Notes: a model not told the origin generated them from the letters alone. Shown: positions 18,818 to 26,153, numbered from the stretch's first letter. The stretch is DNA of 64,000 nucleotides from Rhizobium sp. CG5 (GCF_023701945.1 NZ_JABAEF010000003.1:248001-312000); one strand, 5' to 3'. Program-made: numbers and translations.

Positions 18818-19137
18818 TCTCACTGATGTTTTCCCTTCGCCGCGACAAGGCTATGCCTTGGGCCCAACGGCCAACCGAAACGCTTCAAAGCCCAGGAGGG
18901 AACGATTTCCCTTCCGGACACCATACTTGATTTTTGGAATTATCCGCGGCCGTGCCACGACAGCGTCAATTGTTATCAGGAACCGGACGCTTCAGTTCTA
19001 CTGCTGCTTTTACTCTAATTTTTAAATAGAAATAATTCTAATTTAGCATAACTCCTATGCAACTGCCGCAAGTTTACGCAACGGCAGGCAAAGACCATCG
19101 CGACCCTGAATCCGCCGCTTCGAACTCGCTCAATTTA

Positions 19138-19152
19138 TTAGCAAATTGTTAC
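19138..19152. promoter_or_regulatory. CtrA-like box upstream of sciP (distal)
   Basis: TTAG-N7-TTAC, matching six of eight bases of the CtrA consensus TTAA-N7-TTAA. It lies 22 bp from a better second copy. Confidence 0.45.
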
Positions 19153-19159
19153 GACAGGC

Positions 19160-19174
19160 TTAGCCAAATTTTAA
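19160..19174. promoter_or_regulatory. CtrA-like box upstream of sciP (proximal)
   Basis: TTAG-N7-TTAA, matching seven of eight consensus bases, 54 bp upstream of the sciP start codon. The two boxes are 22 bp apart, close to two helical turns. In Caulobacter sciP is a CtrA target; binding here is inferred. Confidence 0.6.
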
Positions 19175-19199
19175 AGATGCGCCGCTAGGATGCGCATCT
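19175..19199. promoter_or_regulatory. 8-bp-stem hairpin/inverted repeat before sciP
   Basis: AGATGCGC-N9-GCGCATCT, starting immediately after the proximal CtrA-like box and ending 28 bp before sciP. It could be an operator or part of the leader. Confidence 0.4.
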
Positions 19200-19227
19200 G
19201 TGGTCTTGAGTATGTGTAGAGAGTCCA

Positions 19228-19503
19228 ATGACCGAATTGATACGTCCCCGAGTTAAATATGTCATCGGTCCCGATGGCAGCCCTTTGACGATTGCCGATT
19301 TGCCGCCTGCCAATACCCGTCGTTGGGTCATTCGCAGAAAGGCCGAGGTCGTCGCTGCCGTTCGCGGCGGCTTGCTGAGCCTGGAAGAAGCCTGCGAGCG
19401 TTATACATTGACGGTCGAGGAATTCCTGTCCTGGCAGTCGTCGATCAACGATCATGGCCTGCCCGGTCTGCGGACCACGCGGATCCAGCAATATCGCCAT
19501 TGA
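19228..19503 (+). CDS. sciP: CtrA inhibitor SciP (DUF1153)
   Basis: A 91-residue protein with the conserved SciP/DUF1153 sequence (RPRVKYVIGPDGSPLTIADL near the start, then RRWVIRRKAEVVAAVRGGLL and SLEEACERYTLTVEEFLSWQ). In Caulobacter SciP binds CtrA on DNA and blocks its recruitment of RNA polymerase in G1 cells. Length and composition are normal. Two CtrA-like boxes in its promoter support the known feedback loop, and ctrA itself lies only 1.8 kb away on the same strand. Confidence 0.93.
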   Translation: MTELIRPRVKYVIGPDGSPLTIADLPPANTRRWVIRRKAEVVAAVRGGLLSLEEACERYTLTVEEFLSWQSSINDHGLPGLRTTRIQQYRH

Positions 19504-19545
19504 GATCCGAGTACGTCGGGTATTTTATTCCTTTTTAAGATACGA

Positions 19546-19998
19546 TCAGGCCGCCCTGCGCAGCAGGATATTTAACAGCCCGGCCATCACGGACGAGATA
19601 GCATAGAACCAAAGGCCTGGCTGAGTGAACGCACTTGCCAGGCCGCTGGTCTTGGCCGCGAAGATAACGATGGCCACCAGCATGACATCCATCATCGACC
19701 ATTTCGACAGATGCGGCACGATGCGGCGCACCAGCAAGGCGGCAGCGCCCGTCTCCAGAGGCGCAAGGGCCTCGGCCATCAACCCGACCATCTTGACCGC
19801 AGGAAAGACGATCGACAGCAGACCGACCAGCACCGCCAGCCCCGGTGATCCATTTTGCCACAGCGACAGCACGATGCCGATTAACGATGGATCCTCGCTG
19901 AAGAAATACAGCTTCTCAAAACGGACCAGCGGCAGCACCAGCCCAAGCGCCAGGCAAAACGGCGCCAGCGCCAGCATCGCGGATTTCACCCAGATCAT
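19546..19998 (-). CDS. PqiA-like (paraquat-inducible protein A family) membrane protein
   Basis: About 150 residues with four predicted membrane segments. It carries the PqiA features LALGLVLPLVRFEKLYFF, the SLIGIVLSLWQNG loop and FPAVKMVGL, then HLSKWSMMDVMLVAIVIFAAK. Family members usually have two such domains (about 400 residues) and work in lipid transport between membranes; this is a single-domain version. I chose ATG 19998 (MIWVKSAM); an upstream frame to 20061 lacks hydrophobic character. It is divergent from the acetyltransferase gene. Confidence 0.8.
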   Translation of the reverse strand: MIWVKSAMLALAPFCLALGLVLPLVRFEKLYFFSEDPSLIGIVLSLWQNGSPGLAVLVGLLSIVFPAVKMVGLMAEALAPLETGAAALLVRRIVPHLSKWSMMDVMLVAIVIFAAKTSGLASAFTQPGLWFYAISSVMAGLLNILLRRAA

Positions 19999-20119
19999 CC
20001 GACACCCCAGTTTGGACCGTCCGTCGTGGCCGATGCCGCATGACCGGCCAGCCCGACACATCTTTGCCGTACGAATCGACAGATGTTAAGGCAGGACCAT
20101 GCAACTTGTGGAGCACGAC

Positions 20120-20401
20120 ATGACCATCGTTCATGAAGAAACCAAGTCCGGCGGGCGCTATCTGCTGGGGACGCAGGAACCGCGGGCGCTGATGACCTAT
20201 TCGCGCAGTTCGCCGCAACTGATCATCATCGATCACACCGAAGTGCCCGACAGCTTGCGCGGCCAGGGCGCCGGACAGGCCTTGGCCCGATATGCAGTGG
20301 AAGACGCAAGGCGCGGCGGCTGGAAGATCATCCCGCTCTGCCCGTTCTTTCGCGCTCAGCTGGACCGCCACCCCGACTGGCAGGATGTGGTCAAACACTG
20401 A
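20120..20401 (+). CDS. Small GNAT-fold N-acetyltransferase (YjdJ/Acetyltransf_CG type)
   Basis: A 93-residue protein with the compact GNAT core: IIDHTEVPDSLRGQGAGQAL, where RGQGAG is the acetyl-CoA phosphate loop, followed by WKIIPLCPFFRAQLDRHPDW. The C-x-F-x-x-x-x-x-x-x-H-P-(D/E)-(W/Y) ending is typical of the small YjdJ-like subfamily of unknown substrate. GGAG at 20109-20112 selects the ATG at 20120 over one at 20099. Confidence 0.88.
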   Translation: MTIVHEETKSGGRYLLGTQEPRALMTYSRSSPQLIIIDHTEVPDSLRGQGAGQALARYAVEDARRGGWKIIPLCPFFRAQLDRHPDWQDVVKH

Positions 20402-20523
20402 GGCTGACCCGTGCAACACCCGCAAGGGCGCATGCTGGACGGCGTTGGGGCGGCAAATGCCGCCGCCGCGGCCAGCCTTAGGCCGCCGCGGATTTTGAAG
20501 TCAACGCTTCGGGGCGCAGCGCG

Positions 20524-20874
20524 CTACGCCCGGACTCGCATCTGGCCGTCCCGCTCCTCGAGCGCTGCGGCCTTGGCATACTCAGCCTCCGCCTCCTCCA
20601 GCCCCAGTTCGGCCGCCTCCTGCTGCACCTTCAACTCCCGGATCGAGGTTTGAAGATTGTCGGCCCGCTGACGCGCCGCCTTGGCAAACGTCGGGTAGGC
20701 GAAGTGGTTGGGGTCGGTTATCCCGGATTTCTTTTCTTCCACGGTGATCTGGTTTTCCAGGTCCTTGGACATGCGCTCAAATTCCGACATCATCAATTGC
20801 AGCTGCTGCAACTGCCGACGCTTTTCGGTGACCTGAAAACCTTTCAGGCGCACCAGGCTCTCACGCGACTTCAT
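20524..20874 (-). CDS. fliJ: Flagellar export protein FliJ
   Basis: A 116-residue, almost wholly alpha-helical coiled-coil protein rich in Gln, Glu, Lys and Arg (ESLVRLKGFQVTEKRRQLQQ at the start). Size, start (MKSRESLVRLK) and location beside ctrA match FliJ, the stalk protein of the flagellar type III export ATPase. Its partner FliI is not in the window. The ATG at 20874 was chosen because the upstream extension reads through the intergenic region. It diverges from ctrA across 446 bp. Confidence 0.8.
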   Translation of the reverse strand: MKSRESLVRLKGFQVTEKRRQLQQLQLMMSEFERMSKDLENQITVEEKKSGITDPNHFAYPTFAKAARQRADNLQTSIRELKVQQEAAELGLEEAEAEYAKAAALEERDGQMRVRA

Positions 20875-21320
20875 ACGCAATACTCCCGTGATGCGAGATG
20901 GCCCGCTTTCACACGCTTTACAAATGCGCCCGCACGCAAAAAACGAATCACCAGCGAAAAAAATCGGCGGCGTTAACAAAAAACTACCGTTGGTAACCTT
21001 TCGTTTACGGGCATCGTTAATGATAAGGAGGATCACTTAAGGGTCAGTAAATGCCAGGGTCTAAATATGGGCCAATGACAATGATGAGTCATTTGAATCG
21101 GTTATCGGGAAAGCCTGACAATCCGATTCATATATGGCAATGGCGAAATCGCATTCAAAATCAGGAGACTGCTCTAATTATTTAATAAATTCGATACACC
21201 TTGCCATAGGGAATCAGAATTTGTTAACCATTTGGTGGCAGCCTTCAAATCAGGCAACGACTGGATCCGTAACGCGTAGGGGGCCAATTCGACCTGTCGG
21301 CGGCGGTAAAGGGGATAATT
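20875..21320. promoter_or_regulatory. ctrA/fliJ divergent control region with GANTC sites and CtrA-like motifs
   Basis: This 446-bp gene-free region holds four GANTC sites (21086, 21095, 21125, 21211), the targets of the cell-cycle methylase CcrM. It also has a TTAACCAT half-site at 21224-21231 and a TTAA-N7-TAAA box at 21037-21051, both CtrA-like. The layout resembles the methylation-sensitive, autoregulated ctrA promoters known from Caulobacter and related bacteria. Confidence 0.65.
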
Positions 21321-22022
21321 ATGCGGGTTCTACTCATCGAAGACGACAGCGCGACAGCGCAGAGCATCGAATTGATGCTCAAATCCGAGAGTTTTAACGT
21401 CTACACGACGGATCTCGGGGAAGAAGGTGTCGACCTCGGCAAGCTCTACGACTACGATATCATTCTACTGGATCTCAACCTGCCGGACATGTCCGGTTAC
21501 GAAGTGCTGCGGACGCTTCGTCTCTCCAAGGTCAAGACCCCAATCCTCATCCTGTCCGGCATGGCCGGCATTGAAGACAAGGTTCGTGGCCTTGGTTTCG
21601 GCGCCGACGACTATATGACCAAGCCGTTCCACAAGGACGAACTGGTTGCCCGCATCCATGCGATCGTCCGCCGTTCGAAGGGCCATGCCCAGTCGATCAT
21701 CATTACCGGCGAACTGATCGTCAACCTGGATGCCAAGACGGTCGAAGTCGGCGGTCAGCGCGTTCATCTGACGGGCAAGGAATACCAGATGCTGGAGCTG
21801 CTCTCGCTCCGCAAGGGCACGACGCTGACCAAGGAAATGTTCCTGAACCACCTCTATGGCGGCATGGACGAGCCGGAACTGAAGATCATCGACGTCTTCA
21901 TCTGCAAGCTGCGCAAGAAGCTGGCCAATGCTGCCGGTGGTGCCAATTATATCGAAACCGTCTGGGGCCGCGGCTACGTGCTGCGCGAGCCGGACGCCGC
22001 CGAGTATATGGAAACAGCCTGA
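21321..22022 (+). CDS. ctrA: Cell-cycle master response regulator CtrA
   Basis: A 233-residue OmpR-class regulator with a CtrA-specific sequence throughout. The receiver spans ~1-117, with acidic pair E7-D8, phosphoacceptor D51 ([12 protein letters not shown]) and TKPFHK. The winged-helix domain (~130-222) includes [20 protein letters not shown], then [20 protein letters not shown] and VWGRGYVL. CtrA controls replication initiation, flagella, division and envelope genes. It is activated through CckA-ChpT; chpT lies 0.7 kb away. A strong terminator follows. Confidence 0.98.
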   Translation: MRVLLIEDDSATAQSIELMLKSESFNVYTTDLGEEGVDLGKLYDYDIILLDLNLPDMSGYEVLRTLRLSKVKTPILILSGMAGIEDKVRGLGFGADDYMTKPFHKDELVARIHAIVRRSKGHAQSIIITGELIVNLDAKTVEVGGQRVHLTGKEYQMLELLSLRKGTTLTKEMFLNHLYGGMDEPELKIIDVFICKLRKKLANAAGGANYIETVWGRGYVLREPDAAEYMETA

Positions 22023-22049
22023 CCCTTTCGACCACCGCCGATAGTACCC

Positions 22050-22079
22050 AAAAAGCCTGCCCTTCGGGGCGGGCTTTTT
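22050..22079 (+). terminator. Intrinsic terminator of ctrA
   Basis: A 13-bp stem (one G-T pair) with a TTCG tetraloop, flanked by A-run and T-run, 28 bp after the ctrA stop. Ideal Rho-independent form, usable in both directions. Confidence 0.92.
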
Positions 22080-22115
22080 GACGTTATGCGGCATGTCGGC
22101 TCCCGACCATGCAAA

Positions 22116-22147
22116 AAGGCCGGGCGGTGGAAACCACGCCCGGCCTT
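22116..22147 (-). terminator. Intrinsic terminator of the chpT-adjacent receiver gene
   Basis: Long GC stem (AAGGCCGGGCGG.. with ..CCCGGCCTT) and, read on the minus strand, a T5 tail. It lies 27 bp after the receiver gene's stop. Confidence 0.85.
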
Positions 22148-22173
22148 GCGATTGTTCTCGGCAGTCGAAAATA

Positions 22174-22545
22174 TCAGGCAGCGATACGATCGGTAAAGAT
22201 CGTCGTCAGGATCTTGCGGTCGAAGGGCTTCAGCAGGAAGTCGTTGGCGCCGGCGCGCTTGCCCATCATCATGGTCTTCAGATCGGCCTCGATGACGCAA
22301 TAATAGATCCGCACGTCTTTGCCTTCCGGCAGCGCCCGGATGTTGGCGATCAGATCGAGCGCACCTTCCAGGCCGGCATCGACGATGACGATATTGGGCA
22401 ATTCGCCTTCGCAGCGCTTCAGCGCTTCGCGCGCCGTCGACGCTTCCATCACCAGGAAACCAAGTTCGGAGAGGATTTTCTTGCCCACTTTGCGAACCAC
22501 ATCCGACGAATCGGCGATCATCAAGCGCTGCATGCCCATCTCCAT
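22174..22545 (-). CDS. Atypical single-domain response regulator beside chpT
   Basis: About 123 residues, one receiver domain and no output domain. The phosphoacceptor Asp (IVIVDAGLEG, ~56) and the signalling Lys (FLLKPFD) are kept. The usual acidic pair after strand 1 reads A-D (MIADSSD), and the Ser/Thr at the end of strand 4 appears to be Val (IYYCVIEAD). It is not CpdR or DivK by sequence. A homologue next to chpT is, to my knowledge, usual in rhizobia but has no assigned role. It may be a phosphate sink or connector for ChpT. Start may be ATG 22545, 22539 or 22533. Confidence 0.82.
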   Translation of the reverse strand: MEMGMQRLMIADSSDVVRKVGKKILSELGFLVMEASTAREALKRCEGELPNIVIVDAGLEGALDLIANIRALPEGKDVRIYYCVIEADLKTMMMGKRAGANDFLLKPFDRKILTTIFTDRIAA

Positions 22546-22675
22546 CTTTTTTCCACGCCGCAACCTGCAGACGCGGCTGCCTCGCATAAAGTGTAGGGCT
22601 ATTCGACTAAGGAAAGGTTACCGCTGACTGTCCCGTTTTGCGCCACAAAGGAGCGCGCTGCAGCTGTCGCCCATG

Positions 22676-22703
22676 AAAAAAGGGACGATTTCCCGCCCCT
22701 TTT
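22676..22703 (-). terminator. Probable terminator of chpT
   Basis: AAAAGGG/CCCTTTT stem with a T6 tail on the minus strand, 34 bp after the chpT stop. The stem is short and partly A/T. Confidence 0.6.
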
Positions 22704-22736
22704 GCGAATAGTCCGAACCCGTCCGTCCGCAGCCGG

Positions 22737-23384
22737 TCAGGCCGCGACGGTCTCGGCGGTGAAGATGATTTCCTCGTCCGTCACCTCGTATTTCAGCTCC
22801 ATGCCGGATTCGTCGGCCAGCAGAACCGTATAATAGGGCTGGATCGAATGGGCATCGACGGCCTCGTCGAGACGCCCGGCGCAGATTTCCGCGAATTTCG
22901 CCGGAACCCGCATCATCCGGCCGCGCGCCGCCAGGCGGAACTTCGCCTTGTCTTCCGGATCCTCCAGCGTCACGTCGATGACGCCGCCCCGTGGAATGGC
23001 GCTGTAGGCGACGAGGAAGAGGTTCAAGAGCAGTTTCACCTTGTTCTTGGCAATGATCGACCGCGGGCCTGTCCAGGTCACCTCGGCCTTCTTTTCGGCC
23101 GCGGCAAAATCCTTGGCGGCCTTCTCGGCCTCGCCGGTATCGATCGATGCGCCGACCGAGCCCGAGGCGCCGAAGGCCAGGCGCGCGAATTTCAGGCGAA
23201 CCGAGGCATTGAGCGCGCTGGTGCGGATCAGGTCCATGGCATCGGCATCGGCGCCGCCTTCGTCCAGCAGTTCCAGGCCATTGTTGATGGCGCCGACCGG
23301 CGAAATGACGTCATGGCAGACCCGGCTGCACAACAGCGCCGCGAGATCAGGACCGGCAAGGGTAAGCGTGGGATTCTTCAGCAT
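22737..23384 (-). CDS. chpT: Histidine phosphotransferase ChpT
   Basis: The 215-residue protein matches ChpT. It has a DHp-like four-helix part with the phosphorylated His24 (CSRVCHDVISPVGAINNGLE) and a degenerate ATPase-like C-terminal half without ATP-binding boxes. ChpT carries phosphate from the hybrid kinase CckA to CtrA and CpdR and is essential in Caulobacter and several rhizobia. It is divergent from eipA and upstream of the atypical receiver gene in the same direction; the 191-bp gap with a terminator means the receiver has its own promoter. Confidence 0.95.
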   Translation of the reverse strand: MLKNPTLTLAGPDLAALLCSRVCHDVISPVGAINNGLELLDEGGADADAMDLIRTSALNASVRLKFARLAFGASGSVGASIDTGEAEKAAKDFAAAEKKAEVTWTGPRSIIAKNKVKLLLNLFLVAYSAIPRGGVIDVTLEDPEDKAKFRLAARGRMMRVPAKFAEICAGRLDEAVDAHSIQPYYTVLLADESGMELKYEVTDEEIIFTAETVAA

Positions 23385-23493
23385 CGAGTTCTCCTGAACT
23401 GCGGGATCGGCACATATCGGCCCCAGGTGCCACGCTTATGCAGCGCGCGCATCTGGCCGGATACCATTGCCGCCATAATGACACCATATTTGG

Positions 23494-23508
23494 TAAACCG
23501 ATTATTAA
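23494..23508. promoter_or_regulatory. CtrA-like box upstream of eipA
   Basis: TAAA-N7-TTAA, seven of eight bases of the CtrA consensus, 71 bp upstream of the eipA start in the eipA/chpT divergent region. In Brucella, eipA is reported to be directly activated by CtrA, so this is a strong functional candidate. Confidence 0.6.
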
Positions 23509-23579
23509 GACGATCGAAGCAAGATACGCCAACCTGTCTCAACGACAGCCCTTTATATTGACTTTGGATGGAGGACGCC

Positions 23580-24170
23580 ATGCGCCTTGTCAGAAATCGC
23601 GGGACCGCTCGTCTTTGCCTGCTCGTCGCGGGCCTGCTGCTGTCCGCCCTGACGCTGAACCCGCGGCATGCCGAAGCTGTCGACAACAGCCAGTACTCCG
23701 TTCAGGAAGTGGTCGATGCCGGCCATGGCTTCTTCGGCTCGACCAGCGGCGCGCTGGCCAAGGTGCTCGAAAAAGCCTTCCAGCAATACGGCCTGCCGAA
23801 CGGCTATATCCTCGGCCAGGAAGGCTCGGGCGCCTTCATCGCCGGCCTGACCTATGGCGAAGGCATTCTCTACACGAAGAATGCCGGCCAGCATGAGGTC
23901 TTCTGGCAAGGCCCGTCGCTCGGCATCGACTACGGCGGCAACGGCACCCGCTCGATGATGCTGGTCTATAACCTGCCGGCCGTCGACACGCTCTTCACCC
24001 GCTTCGGCGGCGTCAGCGGCTCGGCCTATGTGGTGGCCGGCGTCGGCATGACCGTGCTGAAATCCAACGACGTCCTGCTGGTGCCGATCCGCACCGGCGT
24101 CGGCGCCCGCCTCGGCGTCAATGTCGGCTATCTCAAGCTGACCCGCGCCCCCACCTGGAACCCCTTCTGA
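23580..24170 (+). CDS. eipA: Envelope integrity protein EipA (DUF1134)
   Basis: The 196-residue protein has a Sec signal peptide (hydrophobic ~12-25, then ALTLNPRHAEA) followed by the DUF1134 fold (VVDAGHGFFGSTSGALAKVL, GYILGQEGSGAFIAGLTYGE, NGTRSMMLVYNL). It is periplasmic. In Brucella abortus EipA supports envelope stress resistance and virulence. GGAGG at 23570-23574 picks the ATG at 23580; an upstream ATG at 23568 would overlap the ribosome site. The gene sits in the CtrA/ChpT block. Confidence 0.92.
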   Translation: MRLVRNRGTARLCLLVAGLLLSALTLNPRHAEAVDNSQYSVQEVVDAGHGFFGSTSGALAKVLEKAFQQYGLPNGYILGQEGSGAFIAGLTYGEGILYTKNAGQHEVFWQGPSLGIDYGGNGTRSMMLVYNLPAVDTLFTRFGGVSGSAYVVAGVGMTVLKSNDVLLVPIRTGVGARLGVNVGYLKLTRAPTWNPF

Positions 24171-24304
24171 TCGCCCATTGACCCTGAAAAGACCATCGCC
24201 AACGGGCTTTTTGCGGGCATCCCCAGGCCCACGGCTTGTCGGCGGCGAGGCCCGTGGGTTAAGGATCGGATGATGGCATGGACTCGAGCTGAAATGGCGC
24301 CGCC

Positions 24305-25474
24305 GTGATTGAATATGCTCTGCTGTTCGGACTGGGCTTTTTGAGTGCGGCGCTGCTGGCCATGCTGCTGGCGCCGGCGATCCATCGCCGCATCGTACTG
24401 TATACGGAACACCGCCTGAAGGCGACGACGCCGCTGAGCGCCCAGGAAGTGCGCGCCCAGAAGGACATGGCCCGGGCGGTCTATGCCGCCGAAAACGCCA
24501 GGACCGCCCAGGAGCTGCAGCGCGAGCGGGAAAAATCCATGGCGCTCGAGATCAGCAACGATACGCTGGCGAAAGAGACCAGCCATGCGCTCGCCGAAAG
24601 CCAGGACCTGCGCATGCAGATTGACGAGATGAGCACCGAGGCCGGCACTCTGCGCTCGCAGCTGCGCCGGGAGGCGACCAATCTGGAGCAGATGAAGGAC
24701 GCGCTGCTGCGCGTCGAGGAAACCGCGGTCGCCAAGGATCTGGAGATCGAGAGGCTGACCCAGCGGATCACCCGGCTCAACGGCGAAATCGACAATCTGA
24801 AGATCGAGGGCACGACGCGGGAGACCCAGATCGAGGACCTGCGCATGCGCGTCCAGACCCTGCGCGACGAGCGCGAGGCCCTGCGCCAGGAGGTCAAATC
24901 GACCGGCATCCGCGCCAAGCAGGCCGAACAGCGCCTTGCGCAGGAAGAACACAAGCTGCTGCGGCTGGAGGACAAGCTGGCCCGCGCCATGGCGACCTCC
25001 GTCGACAAGGACGGCACGATCGAGCGCCATCTGAAAGAAATCGCCCGACTGAAGGAAAAGCTGCAGGAACCCGACTTGAACGGCCGCGCCGCTGTCAGAC
25101 CCTCACGCCCGGCAAAACCGGCTATCGCCCGGGATATGCCGCAGCGCATGCCGGTCGATATCGTCGGCAGCGTCCCAGCCCCCGCCCCGGACCCGGCCAC
25201 TGACGCGCTTGCCGACGAGGTGCGCCATCGGCATATCGCCCTGACCGAACGGCTCCTGAAGGCCCGCACCGACGCCAACGATCCGGCCCTGCGCGAAGAA
25301 GTGGCGGAGATTGCCGCCCGGATGATCGCCTTGACGGCTGCGCGCGAAGGCAGCGCCTCGCCGATCCCATCGCTGCTGGCAGGCGCCGCCGATGCGCCCG
25401 CCCCAAAACCCGGCTCGCTGGCCGAACGGGTGGCCCGCCTGGCACCGGATATTGCGCTTACGCGTAATTCTTGA
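24305..25474 (+). CDS. Membrane-anchored long coiled-coil protein of unknown function
   Basis: A 389-residue protein. One N-terminal membrane helix (~4-28, YALLFGLGFLSAALLAMLLA) is followed by a continuous coiled coil (~50-265) rich in Glu, Arg, Leu and Gln. A Pro/Ala linker (~270-300) and a short helical C-terminal domain (~303-389, HIALTERLLKARTD) complete it. No catalytic motif is seen. Such proteins may act in envelope or pole organisation; position directly after eipA hints at an envelope role but proves nothing. The start is a GTG with no strong ribosome site. Confidence 0.75.
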   Translation: MIEYALLFGLGFLSAALLAMLLAPAIHRRIVLYTEHRLKATTPLSAQEVRAQKDMARAVYAAENARTAQELQREREKSMALEISNDTLAKETSHALAESQDLRMQIDEMSTEAGTLRSQLRREATNLEQMKDALLRVEETAVAKDLEIERLTQRITRLNGEIDNLKIEGTTRETQIEDLRMRVQTLRDEREALRQEVKSTGIRAKQAEQRLAQEEHKLLRLEDKLARAMATSVDKDGTIERHLKEIARLKEKLQEPDLNGRAAVRPSRPAKPAIARDMPQRMPVDIVGSVPAPAPDPATDALADEVRHRHIALTERLLKARTDANDPALREEVAEIAARMIALTAAREGSASPIPSLLAGAADAPAPKPGSLAERVARLAPDIALTRNS

Positions 25475-25499
25475 CCGATCGTAGTTTTTAAACTACATC
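25471..25499 (+). promoter_or_regulatory. Promoter with embedded operator for the HigBA-type operon
   Basis: TTGACC-N17-TACATC. A 16-bp palindrome (GTAGTTT-TT-AAACTAC, 25481-25496) fills the spacer, so antitoxin binding there would block transcription. The -10 ends 5 bp before the toxin ATG (25505). Confidence 0.6.
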
Positions 25500-25504
25500 G
25501 AGAT

Positions 25505-25801
25505 ATGATCGAATTAAAGCAGACGGAAACGTTTCGCACATGGTGGACCAAGCTCAAGGACGAACGTGCCCGAGGCGCGATCTTTGCCCGGCTTGATCGG
25601 CTTGCTTACGGCCATCCCGGCGATGCCGAGCCTGTGGGGGAAGGAATAAGCGAGCTGCGCATTCATTACGGCCCGGGCTATCGAGTGTATTTTCAAAAGC
25701 GCGGCACCACCATCGTCATCCTGCTTTGCGGAGGCGACAAGAGCACTCAGAGCAAGGACATCAAGACGGCGAAACGTCTGGCAAAAGAATGGAGTGAATG
25801 A
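25505..25801 (+). CDS. HigB/RelE-like toxin (addiction-module killer, Gp49-like)
   Basis: A 98-residue basic protein with the RelE-superfamily pattern of the 'addiction module killer' group: FRTWWTKLKDERARGAIFAR, then ISELRIHYGPGYRVYFQKRG and ILLCGGDKSTQSKDIKTAKR. Members are ribosome-associated mRNA endonucleases. The toxin gene comes first, as in HigBA modules. Its stop (25799-25801) is next to the antitoxin start. A palindrome-containing promoter lies directly upstream; no ribosome site is visible, so the mRNA may be leaderless. Confidence 0.88.
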   Translation: MIELKQTETFRTWWTKLKDERARGAIFARLDRLAYGHPGDAEPVGEGISELRIHYGPGYRVYFQKRGTTIVILLCGGDKSTQSKDIKTAKRLAKEWSE

Positions 25802-25802
25802 C

Positions 25803-26108
25803 ATGGTTGAAAAACTGACGAACTTCGACCCTGCAGAAGGATTGAACTCCGATGAAGCGATTGCCGCGTTCATGGCAGAAGCATTCGCATCCGAAGATGC
25901 GGGATATATTGCCCATGCGCTCGGCGTGGTCGCGCGCGCAAAAGGCATGACGCAAATCGCCAGTGAAACAGGGCTGTCCCGCGAACAGCTGTATCGCTCG
26001 TTCAGCGAAAACGGAAACCCGACGCTTAAGACAACGATTGCGGTGATGAAGGCGCTTGGAATTGAATTGACCGCAAAGTCGCATGATCATCAGCCGAGTC
26101 TCGCCTGA
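25803..26108 (+). CDS. HigA-like antitoxin of the addiction-module antidote family
   Basis: A 101-residue acidic protein with a helix-turn-helix of the XRE type in the C-terminal part (ALGVVARAKGMTQIASETGL, then SREQLYRSFSENGNPTL and VMKALGIEL). It matches antidotes paired with the Gp49-like toxin. It neutralises the toxin and should repress the operon by binding the palindrome at 25481. GGAG at 25791-25794 fits the ATG at 25803; a GTG at 25794 would overlap the toxin stop. Confidence 0.88.
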   Translation: MVEKLTNFDPAEGLNSDEAIAAFMAEAFASEDAGYIAHALGVVARAKGMTQIASETGLSREQLYRSFSENGNPTLKTTIAVMKALGIELTAKSHDHQPSLA

Positions 26109-26129
26109 TAGATTCTATTCGGGCGTTGA

Positions 26130-26153
26130 TACGTCTTTCAATTGAAAGACGTA
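26130..26153. repeat. 24-bp perfect palindrome after the toxin-antitoxin pair
   Basis: Each half is TACGTCTTTCAA; the two arms meet with no loop. It lies 21 bp after the antitoxin stop and has no T-tract. It could be a protein-binding site or a fold-back 3' end. Confidence 0.7.

Larger units (their letters stand above)
18818..19227. other. 410-bp region between luxR and sciP
   Basis: It has no gene. It holds the luxR promoter on one side and the sciP control region on the other. The stretch 18990-19060 is strikingly A/T-rich. Two CtrA-like sites and a hairpin (listed separately) lie in the last 100 bp. Confidence 0.5.
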
